A stretch of 64,000 nucleotides of DNA. It comes from Undibacterium paludis. Lineage in GTDB: Bacteria > Pseudomonadota > Gammaproteobacteria > Burkholderiales > Burkholderiaceae_D. The stretch spans positions 124,001 through 188,000 of the forward strand of contig NZ_JAKZHX010000008.1 of assembly GCF_022568815.1 (NCBI RefSeq), read 5' to 3'. The position numbers and the translations under genes are program-made. The notes under the pieces are model-generated. The model had not been told where the DNA came from. It did not search any database and worked only from the letters and a program-made list of their open reading frames with translations. Positions 8,208 through 16,778 of this stretch are shown here, one piece after another. Position 1 is the stretch's first letter. Every line of letters begins with the position of its first letter.

Positions 8208-9113
8208 ATGAAAACCTCTGACACCATAAGACTTCTGGCCCTGGCCGCCATCTGGGGCGCCAGCTTTTTGTTCATGCGCATGATCGTGCCGGTGCTGGGC
8301 GCGTTGCCTGCCACCTTTTTTCGCGTCCTGCTCGGCGCGGCAGGTTTGTTACTGATATTGACAGCATTGCGTGTCAGGTTTGACTTCAAAGGTAAACTGG
8401 GCGTTGCCATGGTGCTGGGCATCATCAACTCGGGCATCCCGTTTGTGATGTACAGTTTTGCGGCCAAGGTTTTGCCGGCTGGGTATTCAGCCATACTCAA
8501 CGCCACCACACCGCTGATGGGCGTCATCATCGGCGCCGTGTTTTTTTCAGACAGGCTGACGCTGGCCAAGGCCATGGGTGTGCTGCTGGGCCTGCTCGGC
8601 GTGGCGGTACTGACCAGCACCGGTCCGGTGCAGTTCAATCACCAGGTCCTGACGGGCGCAGGCGCCTGCCTGGTGGCCACCGCCTGCTATGGCCTGGCTG
8701 GCTTTTTGACCAGGCGCTGGATTACAGAAAAAGGCGGGCTTGAGGCCAAACTGGTGGCACTGGGCAGCCAGCTGGGTGCGGTTGCCTTGCTGTCGCCCTT
8801 GTTTTTGGTCAGTGTCAACCAGCAGCCACCGGCAAGCTGGGGTGGCGTCAATGTATGGATGGCGCTGGCCGGTCTGGGCCTGGTCTGTACTGCCCTCGCA
8901 TACATACTGTATTTCCGTCTGATTGCTGACATAGGGCCGGTCAAGGCATTGACCGTGACCTTCCTGATACCGCCTTTTGGTGTATTGTGGGGCGCGCTTT
9001 TCCTCGGTGAGCAGATCAGTTGGGCCCATGCAGCAGGTGGCGCATTGATTGGCATGGCAGTCTGGCTGGTGTTGAAGCCCGCTGCCCCGCCAAGGGACAG
9101 GGTGCTAGTGTAG
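8208..9113 (+). CDS. EamA/DMT-family permease
   Basis: 301 residues with about ten hydrophobic helices in two EamA halves. It begins RLLALAAIWGASFLFMRMI (the family AaiWGasF motif), and the second half ends in FLIPPFGVLWGALFLGEQISW. It probably exports amino acids or other metabolites across the inner membrane. The last two sense codons and the stop (CTA GTG TAG) lie inside the repeat element that begins at 9105. Confidence 0.85.
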   Translation: MKTSDTIRLLALAAIWGASFLFMRMIVPVLGALPATFFRVLLGAAGLLLILTALRVRFDFKGKLGVAMVLGIINSGIPFVMYSFAAKVLPAGYSAILNATTPLMGVIIGAVFFSDRLTLAKAMGVLLGLLGVAVLTSTGPVQFNHQVLTGAGACLVATACYGLAGFLTRRWITEKGGLEAKLVALGSQLGAVALLSPLFLVSVNQQPPASWGGVNVWMALAGLGLVCTALAYILYFRLIADIGPVKALTVTFLIPPFGVLWGALFLGEQISWAHAAGGALIGMAVWLVLKPAAPPRDRVLV

Positions 9114-9268
9114 TGCTGCACTCTTCTTGCGACATAAAAATGCGTCTTTCGCGCCGACGCATTGTTGCAAATCCGCGCAATAGCTCACTATTGCTTTGGT
9201 TTGCGCCTCAATTCGACACGAAATCCCGCATTTTTATACGTCGCAATCTACGTGCAACACGACACTAG
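9105..9268. repeat. MITE-like palindromic element, family with hairpin core, copy 1
   Basis: The ends CTAGTG...CACTAG and the inner arms around 9128-9144 and 9227-9245 (TTGCGAC...AAAAATGCG) form imperfect terminal inverted repeats. The core at 9164-9205 (GTTGCAAATCCGCGC, then the hairpin GCAATAG-CTCA-CTATTGC) matches the core of the elements at 32.7 and 48.4 kb. No coding capacity. Confidence 0.7.
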
Positions 9269-9298
9269 CCCAGGCGAGGTGATGTCAGCGCATCCGGT

Positions 9299-10717
9299 TT
9301 ACAGATACTTGTTCCACATCTCATTCAAGAACCGCTTGCCAGGGTCAAACCTGTTTTTCAGTGCAGACAGTTGAGCAGCTTCAGGATAAGCAGCTTGAAA
9401 TTGCTGTCTGGTGGCGTGCAACTGATAGGGCAGGTAATAGCGACCCTCATGTGCTATGGCCAGATCGATCAGTTCGCGCGTCCAGACTGCCACCTTGTCC
9501 CTGGCGCCCGCATAGGTGCGCTGCTTGTAGTACAGCACAAAAGAAAATACTTCTTCCTTGGCCCATGGAAGTATGGAAGTGGTGTCGGCAGGTGCATGCC
9601 GTATTGATATGTTCAATGCTTCTACGTCGTGCTTCTGCAGTACTTTGGCCATTGTTCTGGCAAAGCTGAGGAAGTGGCGCGGCGGAATGAAATACTCCTG
9701 CAGCACATAAGTCGAAAAGAGACGGGTACGTGGTTCCAGCGAGGCCACATCAAGGCTGGCTTCATGATTGCGCCAGGTGACGGCAGGTTTTTCCAGCATC
9801 ATCGGGCGTATCCTGTTTTGCAGGCTCTGCCCGAAAGGCAGTTCCGTTGCTGCCCAGATCATGTTCTTTTCTGCGGTGTACGATAAGCCGCGCGGTATCA
9901 GCCTGGCGTTTTCTGTCAACGGCTTGTCCGTGGTGCGCCAGGTGACAGAGATGGGTGCATCAAATGCCGGTGGTAACAGGTCGGCATTGTGCATGATATT
10001 GCTTTTATCGGCGGCTACCCTGGTGCTGAAGAACTCAGGATATTGGTCGAGTGGTACTGACTGCACAATACGCTCCATGCGTATATTGTCAGTCAGGCGC
10101 AATTCGACTTCCGTCACCACGCCGATTGCCCCGTAGCTGCCAAAAGCCGCGCGGAACAAATCCGTGTTTTCACTGGCACTGGCTTCGACAATACTGCCGT
10201 CGGCCAGCACCACTTGCAGCGCCAGCACAGAATTGCATAACGGTCCGTTACCAACATAACGGCCATGCACGTTGACTGCTACGCTGCCGCCTATGCTGAA
10301 ATTGGAGTAGCTTTGCATCGTCATGACTGCCAGGCCGTGCGGATCGATGATGTCTTGCAGGTCACGCCAGCACATGCCAGCCTGCACACGTGCGCGCTTT
10401 TCTTTTTCCTTTAACCAGACCAGCCTGTTCATGCTGCGCATATCCAGGTGGAGGCCAGCGCGTATAGCGATCTGGCCACCCATGCTATAGCGCCCGCCAC
10501 CAACGGCAATACGCCCCGGCCATTTGCGTACCTGCTCTGCCGCTTCCTGCGCGTTTCTGGGTGCGCTGATGGCTGCCACCTTGATACTGTACAGGCCGGT
10601 AATGTTTGGCACCAGCAGCTCGGTCGTGCTGGCTGGTCTGGCCGTTGTCGTGGTCAACAATCCGGCACTGGCCAGCGAGTAAGCCAGAAAGCGGCGACGT
10701 GGTAACTGTGTATTCAT
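9299..10717 (-). CDS. FAD-linked oxidase, aldonolactone-oxidase-like
   Basis: 472 residues. Starts MNTQLPRRRFLAYSLASAGLL, a twin-arginine-like signal, so probably exported folded with FAD. The FAD-binding PCMH-type domain is seen as GGGRYSMGG, LDMRSMNRLVW, VQAGMCWRDLQDII and SNFSIGGSVAVNVHGR. The C-terminal part (YYLPYQL near the end, then FDPGKRF) resembles lactone oxidases of the gulonolactone/arabinonolactone group. An upstream in-frame start at 10759 would spoil the signal. Substrate unknown. Confidence 0.8.
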   Translation of the reverse strand: MNTQLPRRRFLAYSLASAGLLTTTTARPASTTELLVPNITGLYSIKVAAISAPRNAQEAAEQVRKWPGRIAVGGGRYSMGGQIAIRAGLHLDMRSMNRLVWLKEKEKRARVQAGMCWRDLQDIIDPHGLAVMTMQSYSNFSIGGSVAVNVHGRYVGNGPLCNSVLALQVVLADGSIVEASASENTDLFRAAFGSYGAIGVVTEVELRLTDNIRMERIVQSVPLDQYPEFFSTRVAADKSNIMHNADLLPPAFDAPISVTWRTTDKPLTENARLIPRGLSYTAEKNMIWAATELPFGQSLQNRIRPMMLEKPAVTWRNHEASLDVASLEPRTRLFSTYVLQEYFIPPRHFLSFARTMAKVLQKHDVEALNISIRHAPADTTSILPWAKEEVFSFVLYYKQRTYAGARDKVAVWTRELIDLAIAHEGRYYLPYQLHATRQQFQAAYPEAAQLSALKNRFDPGKRFLNEMWNKYL

Positions 10718-10897
10718 TGTGTAATCATTGTGTATCCATGCCTGATACGGTGTGAGCAAATCAATGACATTGCATTATGATGAACGCGGCAACATTGTGC
10801 TACAAAAAGCCATGTCCAGGCCCCGCCCGCCTCCATATTTTCTTCATATTTCTGCCGCACTATGCGTTCCATGTTTGAAACCTGGTTGGGGATAGCA

Positions 10898-11914
10898 ATG
10901 AAGCAGAAAAAACTGATAGCAGTCATGGCAGTCAGCCTGAGTGTCGGCCTGCTTGCCTGTGGAGGTGGTTCCGGCAGTACCGCAGCGGTGAATGCCGCGA
11001 CGACAACAGGAGCAAGCACGGGAACAACCACAGGTACAACAACGGGTACCTCCACAGGTACCGGCAGCACCTCAGGTAGTACTTCTGGCAGCAGCACAGG
11101 ATCGACCACAAGCACCGCCACGGTTGATGCCAGCAAATTGCCGCTCGGTGACGGCAAGTTCACACGTACGGCACCGGCGGTCGGTTATGTCTATGCCTGT
11201 TATAGCGCGGGCAGTGGCGGGGCCAGCAGCAAGGGGCCGTGGTTCAATGCGGACGGGTCTACCTGGAACTCCCTGAGCAAGATCAGCGTGCAGGGCGCCG
11301 TCAAATGGACATCGAGCTTTATCGTCACGCTGGGGACTACGCTGGGCATCACCGGCAATGGCCTGCCATCGACCCCGACTGGCAATTTCCCCATTGCCAG
11401 TACAGACCCTGCCTATGCTTATGACCGCAATCCCAACGCCATTGCCCAGTCCAATATTGCCTGGGGTTTGCCGGGTAATCCAGTGGTGGCTGACAAACCG
11501 TCCTGCACCAGTCTGGGCGCTATCGGCGTCTTGCTGGACGGTGCGCGTCTGTTCAATGCCGACGATGGCGGCTATCGCGATGCCGTCGCCTGGGAAGTGC
11601 AGGATGCCTGCCAGGGCCACCCTGAGCGGACAGGCCAGTACCATCATCACAACATCAGTACCTGTCTGGCACAAAAAGACACGACGGGCCAGCACTCACC
11701 CTTGCTCGGCTACATCGCCGACGGCTTTGGCATCTATGGCAATCTCGGTGAAAACGGCAAGGCGCTGACCAATGCTGATCTTGATGAATGCCATGGTCAC
11801 AGCCATGCCATCGTCGTCAATGGCGTGAGCGTCAATCAGTACCATTATCACCAGACCAAAGAATTCCCTTACACCGTTGGTTGTTTCAAGGGTACGCCGG
11901 TAACCATACATTGA
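10898..11914 (+). CDS. YHYH-domain lipoprotein
   Basis: 338 residues. The ATG at 10898 gives a lipoprotein signal with lipobox LLAC. A Gly/Ser/Thr-rich linker of about 60 residues follows, then the conserved domain with GQYHHHNIS, GYIADGFGIYG and the naming motif NQYHYHQT. The many His suggest metal binding. The 20 bp gap to the SCO1-like gene suggests cotranscription and a link to copper handling, which is an inference. An upstream ATG at 10862 is possible but gives a poorer signal. Confidence 0.82.
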   Translation: MKQKKLIAVMAVSLSVGLLACGGGSGSTAAVNAATTTGASTGTTTGTTTGTSTGTGSTSGSTSGSSTGSTTSTATVDASKLPLGDGKFTRTAPAVGYVYACYSAGSGGASSKGPWFNADGSTWNSLSKISVQGAVKWTSSFIVTLGTTLGITGNGLPSTPTGNFPIASTDPAYAYDRNPNAIAQSNIAWGLPGNPVVADKPSCTSLGAIGVLLDGARLFNADDGGYRDAVAWEVQDACQGHPERTGQYHHHNISTCLAQKDTTGQHSPLLGYIADGFGIYGNLGENGKALTNADLDECHGHSHAIVVNGVSVNQYHYHQTKEFPYTVGCFKGTPVTIH

Positions 11915-11933
11915 TGTTGGGGAAGAGACCGCC

Positions 11934-12650
11934 ATGATCAGTCAAGCCAGCCCACGTCTGCCATGTGCCTGTAGCCGCACCATCAGATTGATGTTGCGCA
12001 TACTGAGCATAGCGCTGTTAGTGTTTACTTCCGCCATATTGGTGCTGGCCTGGCTGACGGGCGCCACGGATACATCACAGAATGCCCTGAACAATGACAG
12101 CCTGCCTTACTATGTACAAAAAAGCTGGCAGCCGCGCTGGGACCGGTGGGCATCGTGGCAGCAGGTATCCGGCTTCAATCTGGTTGACCAGCATGGGCAG
12201 CCTGTTGATGCCAGTCTTCTGCAAGGCAAGCCTGGGTTTGTCGGTTTCTTCTATACAGGTTGTGTGACGCTATGCCCGGTGTCGTTGGAAGTATTGCGCG
12301 CCCTGAAGGAGCAGATACTGGCAAGAAAACTGGCCAGCCCCCAATTCACCTTGCTCACCATTACGCCAGAACAGGATGATGCCAGGGCCATGGCAGCCTA
12401 TGCACAACGACTGAAACTGCCTGCTGACTGGCATATGCTGAGCGGGCAAAGACCGCAAATGCAAAAGCTGACTGGCAGCCTGATGACCGACATCGACGCC
12501 CGTGCAGCCAATGGCGAGCCCCTGCATGGGCAGCGCGCCTTCCTGCTTGATGCGAAGGCACGCATACGCGGGATCTATGATGCTTCGTCCATGGTGGAAA
12601 TGCGGCGCATGGCTGGTGACTATGAAAGGCTGTTAGCCGTATCAGAGTGA
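11934..12650 (+). CDS. SCO1/SenC-family thioredoxin-fold protein
   Basis: 238 residues. One N-terminal membrane anchor (LRILSIALLVFTSAILVLAWL), then the SCO fold with GKPGFVGFFYTGCVTLCP, whose CxxxC pair binds copper in SCO proteins, and a later His in the DWHML region in the position of the copper-ligand His. It is thought to help assemble CuA of cytochrome oxidase or to act as a redox chaperone. It follows the YHYH gene and overlaps nothing. Confidence 0.8.
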   Translation: MISQASPRLPCACSRTIRLMLRILSIALLVFTSAILVLAWLTGATDTSQNALNNDSLPYYVQKSWQPRWDRWASWQQVSGFNLVDQHGQPVDASLLQGKPGFVGFFYTGCVTLCPVSLEVLRALKEQILARKLASPQFTLLTITPEQDDARAMAAYAQRLKLPADWHMLSGQRPQMQKLTGSLMTDIDARAANGEPLHGQRAFLLDAKARIRGIYDASSMVEMRRMAGDYERLLAVSE

Positions 12651-12739
12651 AGTCAGGGCGAAGTCAGGGTGAAAGCAGGCTTGTTTCTGATCATCTGCTC
12701 CACTATGATCTGGGCTTCACAAAATCAGTCTTTTTTGCC

Positions 12740-13912
12740 ATGATCAATTCCCTGAGCAAATTTCTTGCCGGTATCAGCCTTGCCTGTTATGGCATGACCA
12801 GCCATGCCGCTGTCCCGGCAGCAGCAATTGACCAGACCGACTCCCTGGCGGCCTGCCGTCTGCCCGAAATGCACGTCCGCAGCGATGTCGGCCTCGGCTT
12901 TCCGCGTAATCCATTTCGTCTGAAAGCCCTCGGAGAAGTACGTTTAACGGTCCTGTTCGTGGATTTCAGCGATGTGCCTGCCACCATCTCGCCACAGCAG
13001 GCGATGTCCATCATCTCGCCAGAGGCTGAAAAATACTTTGACGCCGTCTCTTACGGCAAGCTCAGGCTCAGCCTGGTGCCGCATTACCAGTGGCTGCGCA
13101 TGAACCGGACTTCGGCTGACTATCATTTTGCCCGTGGTGCATCATTCGCTACCCATCGCACCTACCTGCAAGAAGCTGTGCAAAGGGCAGCTACACATGT
13201 AGACTACAGCCAGACAGATGCCGTGCTGGTCATCGCCAACCCCGCCGTCAAGGCCATCGATTATGGCCCTGCATTCACGGCAGCACCCGGTTATGGCATA
13301 CAGGCTGGCGGCCGCGAAATACTCAATGGCGCGACCTCGGGCAGCGACCTGAGCATACTCGGCTGGCCCTGGTTCAGTCATGAAATCAGCCACGCATTAT
13401 CACTCATTGACCTGGCGGGGCCATTGCCTGGCACGCAGGACTGGCATACCTATGTCGGTGAATTCAGCGTTACGGGCGACCCGGCTGGCAAAGCAAAAGA
13501 ATTACTCGCCTGGGAAAGATGGCAGCTTGGCTGGCTCGATGACAGTCAGGTCTTGTGTGCAAATGACCAGAAATTACAGCTAAGGCTGACACCGATAGAG
13601 CGCCGTGGCGGCAACAAGGCTGTCATCATCCCCACTGGCAAGACCACCGCCATTGTCGTTGAAAGCCGCCGCGCCGAAGGCTATGACCGCGACCTGCCCA
13701 GGCCAGGCCTGCTGGTCTATACCATCGATACCCGCCTGACATCTCACCAGGGAGCAATACGCATACAGAAACTCAATGGCAGGGTGGGGGACACCCGTCA
13801 TAGGCTGGCGCCGCTGCAAACCGGCGAAACCCTGCGCATAGGCAAGACCAGCATCAGTAATCTTGGCAGTGACGCCAATGGCGACTTGTTGCAGGTAGAG
13901 ACGATGCCATAA
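12740..13912 (+). CDS. Secreted M6-like zinc metallopeptidase
   Basis: 390 residues with signal peptide MINSLSKFLAGISLACYGMTSHA. The centre has FSHEISHALSLIDL, an HExxH zinc site, within a context (LTVLFVDFSD, later LAWERWQLGWL) typical of M6/immune-inhibitor-like peptidases. The ATG at 12740 was chosen because it begins the signal peptide; the open frame extends to 12647. It is secreted and the targets are unknown. Confidence 0.7.
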   Translation: MINSLSKFLAGISLACYGMTSHAAVPAAAIDQTDSLAACRLPEMHVRSDVGLGFPRNPFRLKALGEVRLTVLFVDFSDVPATISPQQAMSIISPEAEKYFDAVSYGKLRLSLVPHYQWLRMNRTSADYHFARGASFATHRTYLQEAVQRAATHVDYSQTDAVLVIANPAVKAIDYGPAFTAAPGYGIQAGGREILNGATSGSDLSILGWPWFSHEISHALSLIDLAGPLPGTQDWHTYVGEFSVTGDPAGKAKELLAWERWQLGWLDDSQVLCANDQKLQLRLTPIERRGGNKAVIIPTGKTTAIVVESRRAEGYDRDLPRPGLLVYTIDTRLTSHQGAIRIQKLNGRVGDTRHRLAPLQTGETLRIGKTSISNLGSDANGDLLQVETMP

Positions 13913-13963
13913 GTTTTGTCGCCAGGGCCAGGGCTTTACTATCTTGGTTGAAGTATTTCACTA

Positions 13964-13988
13964 ACTTAGTTGATTTTTTAAACTAAGT
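13964..13988. promoter_or_regulatory. Palindromic operator upstream of the SPFH/NAD-kinase-like operon
   Basis: ACTTAGTTGA-TTTTT-TAAACTAAGT (9 of 10 paired) followed by GATTTATCCTG. The right half and downstream bases (AACTAAGTG-N2-TTAT-Y-CTG) recur upstream of the ADP-ribosylglycohydrolase operon at 16740-16759, indicating a shared regulator. Confidence 0.6.
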
Positions 13989-14037
13989 GATTTATCCTGT
14001 CTTCAGGCGGGTAGTTTCCCGCATGACGGGAGCAATC

Positions 14038-15075
14038 ATGTTCAGCATCAAATTCATCAAATTCCAGCCCACCACCTATGTATTGCAATACAAGAATGGC
14101 AAAGTCAGGCGCGAAGGCGCGGGTCTGGCCTTCTTCTACTATGCACCGACCACCTCCATGCTGGCCATACCCATGGCCAGTGAAGATACATCCTTCATCT
14201 TTGAAGAAAACTCATCTGACTTCCAGACCGTGACCGTGCAGGGCCAGGTCACTTACCGCATCAGTGATCCGCAAAAGATTGGCGGCCTGCTTAATTTCGC
14301 CATCAACCCGGTGACCCAGCAATACATTTCTGATGATCCTAAAAAGCTCTCGCAGCGTATCGTCAACCTGGTCAAGGTATTGACACGCAAGGGCCTGCAA
14401 AACCTGGCCCTGCGTGATGCCCTGAAGGCAGCTGACATGTTGGGGGCCGCCGTGACAACAGCAGTCAGGAATAGTAAAGAACTGCAAGACCTGGGGGTGG
14501 AATTGCTGGGCCTGAACTTCCTGGCCCTGAAGCCCACACCAGAAGCCGCCAAGGCCCTGGAAGCACAGGCGCGTGAGCAAATCCTCAAATGCGCCGACGA
14601 AGCCATCTATGAGCGCCGCAACTCTGCCGTCGAGCAGGAACGTCGCATACGCGAGAATGAACTGAATACCGAAATCGCCGTCGAGAGCAAAAAACGCCAG
14701 ATACGCGAAACCCAGATGGAAGCTGAAAAAAGCATACAGCATAAAGAAAATGAACTGAAACTGGCCCAGATGCAGGCAAAAATACAGCAGGAGAACCAGA
14801 ATACCGTACTGGTGCAACTGGCCACGGAAAATGCCCGCTCAGAAGCTGATAGCCGCGCCTATGCCGCACAGACCCTGATGAAAGCTTACGATGGCGTAGA
14901 GCCCAAAGTCTTGCAGGCCCTGTCCATGGGCAATATGGAATCAGGCCAATTGATTGCCCTGGCGTTTCAGGAACTGGCAGAAAAAGCCGGCTCCATAGGC
15001 CAGTTGAATATCACGCCCGACCTCTTGCGTGAAATCATGCAGCGCCCTGTAGACAAACCTGCCCGTGCAAGGTAA
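14038..15075 (+). CDS. SPFH/band 7 domain protein
   Basis: 345 residues. The N-terminal half is an SPFH domain without a transmembrane helix (TYVLQYKNGKVRREGAGLAFFY, then FQTVTVQGQVTYRISDP). Residues about 185-265 form a charged coiled coil (EQERRIRENELNTEIAVESK...), followed by a short helical tail. The start at 14038 follows a CGGGAG site. SPFH proteins assemble into rings or scaffolds on membranes. It is first in a tight operon with an NAD-kinase-like protein 5 bp downstream, which suggests it scaffolds or localises that enzyme. Confidence 0.85.
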   Translation: MFSIKFIKFQPTTYVLQYKNGKVRREGAGLAFFYYAPTTSMLAIPMASEDTSFIFEENSSDFQTVTVQGQVTYRISDPQKIGGLLNFAINPVTQQYISDDPKKLSQRIVNLVKVLTRKGLQNLALRDALKAADMLGAAVTTAVRNSKELQDLGVELLGLNFLALKPTPEAAKALEAQAREQILKCADEAIYERRNSAVEQERRIRENELNTEIAVESKKRQIRETQMEAEKSIQHKENELKLAQMQAKIQQENQNTVLVQLATENARSEADSRAYAAQTLMKAYDGVEPKVLQALSMGNMESGQLIALAFQELAEKAGSIGQLNITPDLLREIMQRPVDKPARAR

Positions 15076-15080
15076 TCATC

Positions 15081-16031
15081 ATGCGCCTGACAGAAAACAA
15101 GATTATCCTGGTCACCCGTAAAACACGGCTGGAAGAATTGATCGTCAAGTACAACACCATAGACCAGGCCAGGTTTTACATAGAACACATGGGTGCAGAC
15201 TTTAGCAGCTACCTGGCTGAGCATGAGAATTACCGTGCCTGTGTCAGCCAGGCAGAAACCGCCTTGCTGCGCCTGGCCAGGTTGCAGATCATAGAGCGCA
15301 GCTTTTTGCCCAACATGATCTTTGCAGAAAAAGACATCGTCATCGCCCTGGGGCAAGACGGTCTGGTCGTCAATACCATGAAATACCTGAATGGCCAGCA
15401 ACTGATCGGCGTCAATCCTGATCCCAGGCAATGGGATGGCGTCTTGCTACCCTTCCAGGTCAGGGATCTGGTACGCCTGTTGCCCGAGGTATTCGCCCGG
15501 CGCCGCCAGATCAGGGAAGTCACCATGGCCAAAGCCAGCCTCAACAATGGGCAGGCCATCTATGGCGTTAACGACATCTTCATCGGCCCCAAAAGCCATA
15601 CCTCGGCACTGTATACCCTGCAACTGCAAGAGCGGCAAGAACGCCAGTCATCAAGCGGCATCATCGTCTCTACCGGCCTGGGTTCCACCGGCTGGCTGAA
15701 AAGCATATTGACCGGGGCTGCTGCCCTGTACAGTCACAGCCGGGACCCACGCCTGGCCCTATTCGACAACACCATGGAAGCCCTCGCCGCCACAAGCTGG
15801 GATACGCGTGAACTCATGTTTGCCGTACGCGAACCTTTCCCCAGCAAGACCTCATTTACCAGCCTGGTCCATGGCAGTGTCACACATCGTGATCCGTTAA
15901 AAGTCACTTCGCACATGGCAGAACACGGTGTCATCTTCAGCGATGGCATAGAGGCCGACTACCTCGAATTCAATGCCGGGCTGACAGCAGAAATCAGCGT
16001 GGCAGACAAGCGCGGGTATCTGGTGGTGTAG
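15081..16031 (+). CDS. NAD-kinase-like protein
   Basis: 316 residues. DIVIALGQDGLVVNTMKYLNGQQLIGVNPDP corresponds to the GGDGT nucleotide-binding loop of NAD/DAG-kinase-fold enzymes, with the first Gly-Gly changed to Gly-Gln but the Asp kept. NDIFIGPKSHTSALYTL and SSGIIVSTGLGSTGWLKSI match the substrate-binding strands. The housekeeping NAD kinase normally lacks the approximately 75-residue N-terminal extension seen here. It probably phosphorylates NAD or a related nucleotide; because of the loop change, activity should not be taken for granted. Confidence 0.75.
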   Translation: MRLTENKIILVTRKTRLEELIVKYNTIDQARFYIEHMGADFSSYLAEHENYRACVSQAETALLRLARLQIIERSFLPNMIFAEKDIVIALGQDGLVVNTMKYLNGQQLIGVNPDPRQWDGVLLPFQVRDLVRLLPEVFARRRQIREVTMAKASLNNGQAIYGVNDIFIGPKSHTSALYTLQLQERQERQSSSGIIVSTGLGSTGWLKSILTGAAALYSHSRDPRLALFDNTMEALAATSWDTRELMFAVREPFPSKTSFTSLVHGSVTHRDPLKVTSHMAEHGVIFSDGIEADYLEFNAGLTAEISVADKRGYLVV

Positions 16032-16064
16032 ACTCCCTGAAAATTCAATGACTATTGAGATGAC

Positions 16065-16532
16065 ATGAGCAGCGATAAAAATAACCTGGCTGAGAAATTC
16101 GAACAGCTGATTAAAAAAATCGAAGAACTGATTGTCATCGTTGACAAGAACGATGGGCAATTCTGGAGCGATCGTTTTCGCGCGGCGGTGAAGGTGCTCA
16201 AATCAGGCGATAGTGATGGCGCCAGGGACTTTTTGAGCAACTTCGGTGGCAATAGCTCATTCAATGAGTTTTCGCTGGATTGCGGGACTTGGGTAAACGA
16301 TCAATTCATCGCCGATACCAAACTGACAGCCAAAGCCAATGATTTTAAAAATCTGGTCGCCTCCACACGTCTCCTGGCCATGGAAATTGCTTCAGAGACT
16401 GAGCACAGCCTGCGCCAGGATTTATGGTCAGGTATAGGCAAGCTCTGTCATAGCAAGCCTGTCATGCTGACCGCAGGCTTGGCACTTGCCTATGCGCTAC
16501 TATTTTCGATCGCAATACTCTCTCGTACATGA
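16065..16532 (+). CDS. Small C-terminally membrane-anchored protein, DUF6966-like
   Basis: 155 residues. The soluble N-terminal part has FWSDRFRAAVKVLKSGDSDGARDFLSNFGG, reminiscent of the DUF6966 family (tentative), and a single hydrophobic helix near the C-terminus (PVMLTAGLALAYALLFSIAIL) makes it a tail-anchored protein. It follows the NAD-kinase-like gene by 33 bp and precedes the broken ADP-ribosylglycohydrolase by 4 bp, so it belongs to the same operon. Confidence 0.6.
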   Translation: MSSDKNNLAEKFEQLIKKIEELIVIVDKNDGQFWSDRFRAAVKVLKSGDSDGARDFLSNFGGNSSFNEFSLDCGTWVNDQFIADTKLTAKANDFKNLVASTRLLAMEIASETEHSLRQDLWSGIGKLCHSKPVMLTAGLALAYALLFSIAILSRT

Positions 16533-16536
16533 GCAT

Positions 16537-16688
16537 ATGAACAAACCAACGTTACAAGAACGTCTGGCAGGTGGCCTGATTGGCCTGCTGGTTGGTGATG
16601 TCTTGGCGTGCCATATGAATTCCACGATGCGTCTGTCATATCTGAAACCGACTTCATCGGATTAAACAGATACAGAACACAAACCTGA
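16537..16688 (+). pseudogene. Frameshifted N-terminal fragment of an ADP-ribosylglycohydrolase
   Basis: From the ATG at 16537 the frame reads ERLAGGLIGLLVGDVLA, the start of an ADP-ribosylglycohydrolase. Around 16610 a single missing base (TTGGCGTGCC where TTGGGCGTGCC is expected) throws it off. The +1 frame continues with PYEFHDASVISETDFIG, exactly the next family motif, then ends in TGA at 16686-16688. The rest of the about 300-residue enzyme is gone. It sits immediately before operators and an intact paralogue. Confidence 0.8.
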
Positions 16689-16702
16689 TTTCACAGGAAT
16701 TT

Positions 16703-16748
16703 CTTAGTTATTATAATAAACTAAGATAGTTGATAATTTTAACTAAGT
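16703..16748. promoter_or_regulatory. Tandem palindromic operators upstream of the ADP-ribosylglycohydrolase operon
   Basis: CTTAGTT-ATTATAATA-AACTAAG at 16703-16725 is a perfect 7 bp inverted repeat. A second palindrome, TAGTT-GATAATTTT-AACTA, lies at 16727-16745, followed by AGTGCGTTATTCTG. The sequence and the spacing to the downstream motif match the site at 13964-13988. Confidence 0.6.
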
Positions 16749-16778
16749 GCGTTATTCTGATGATCAATTTATTTCCTC

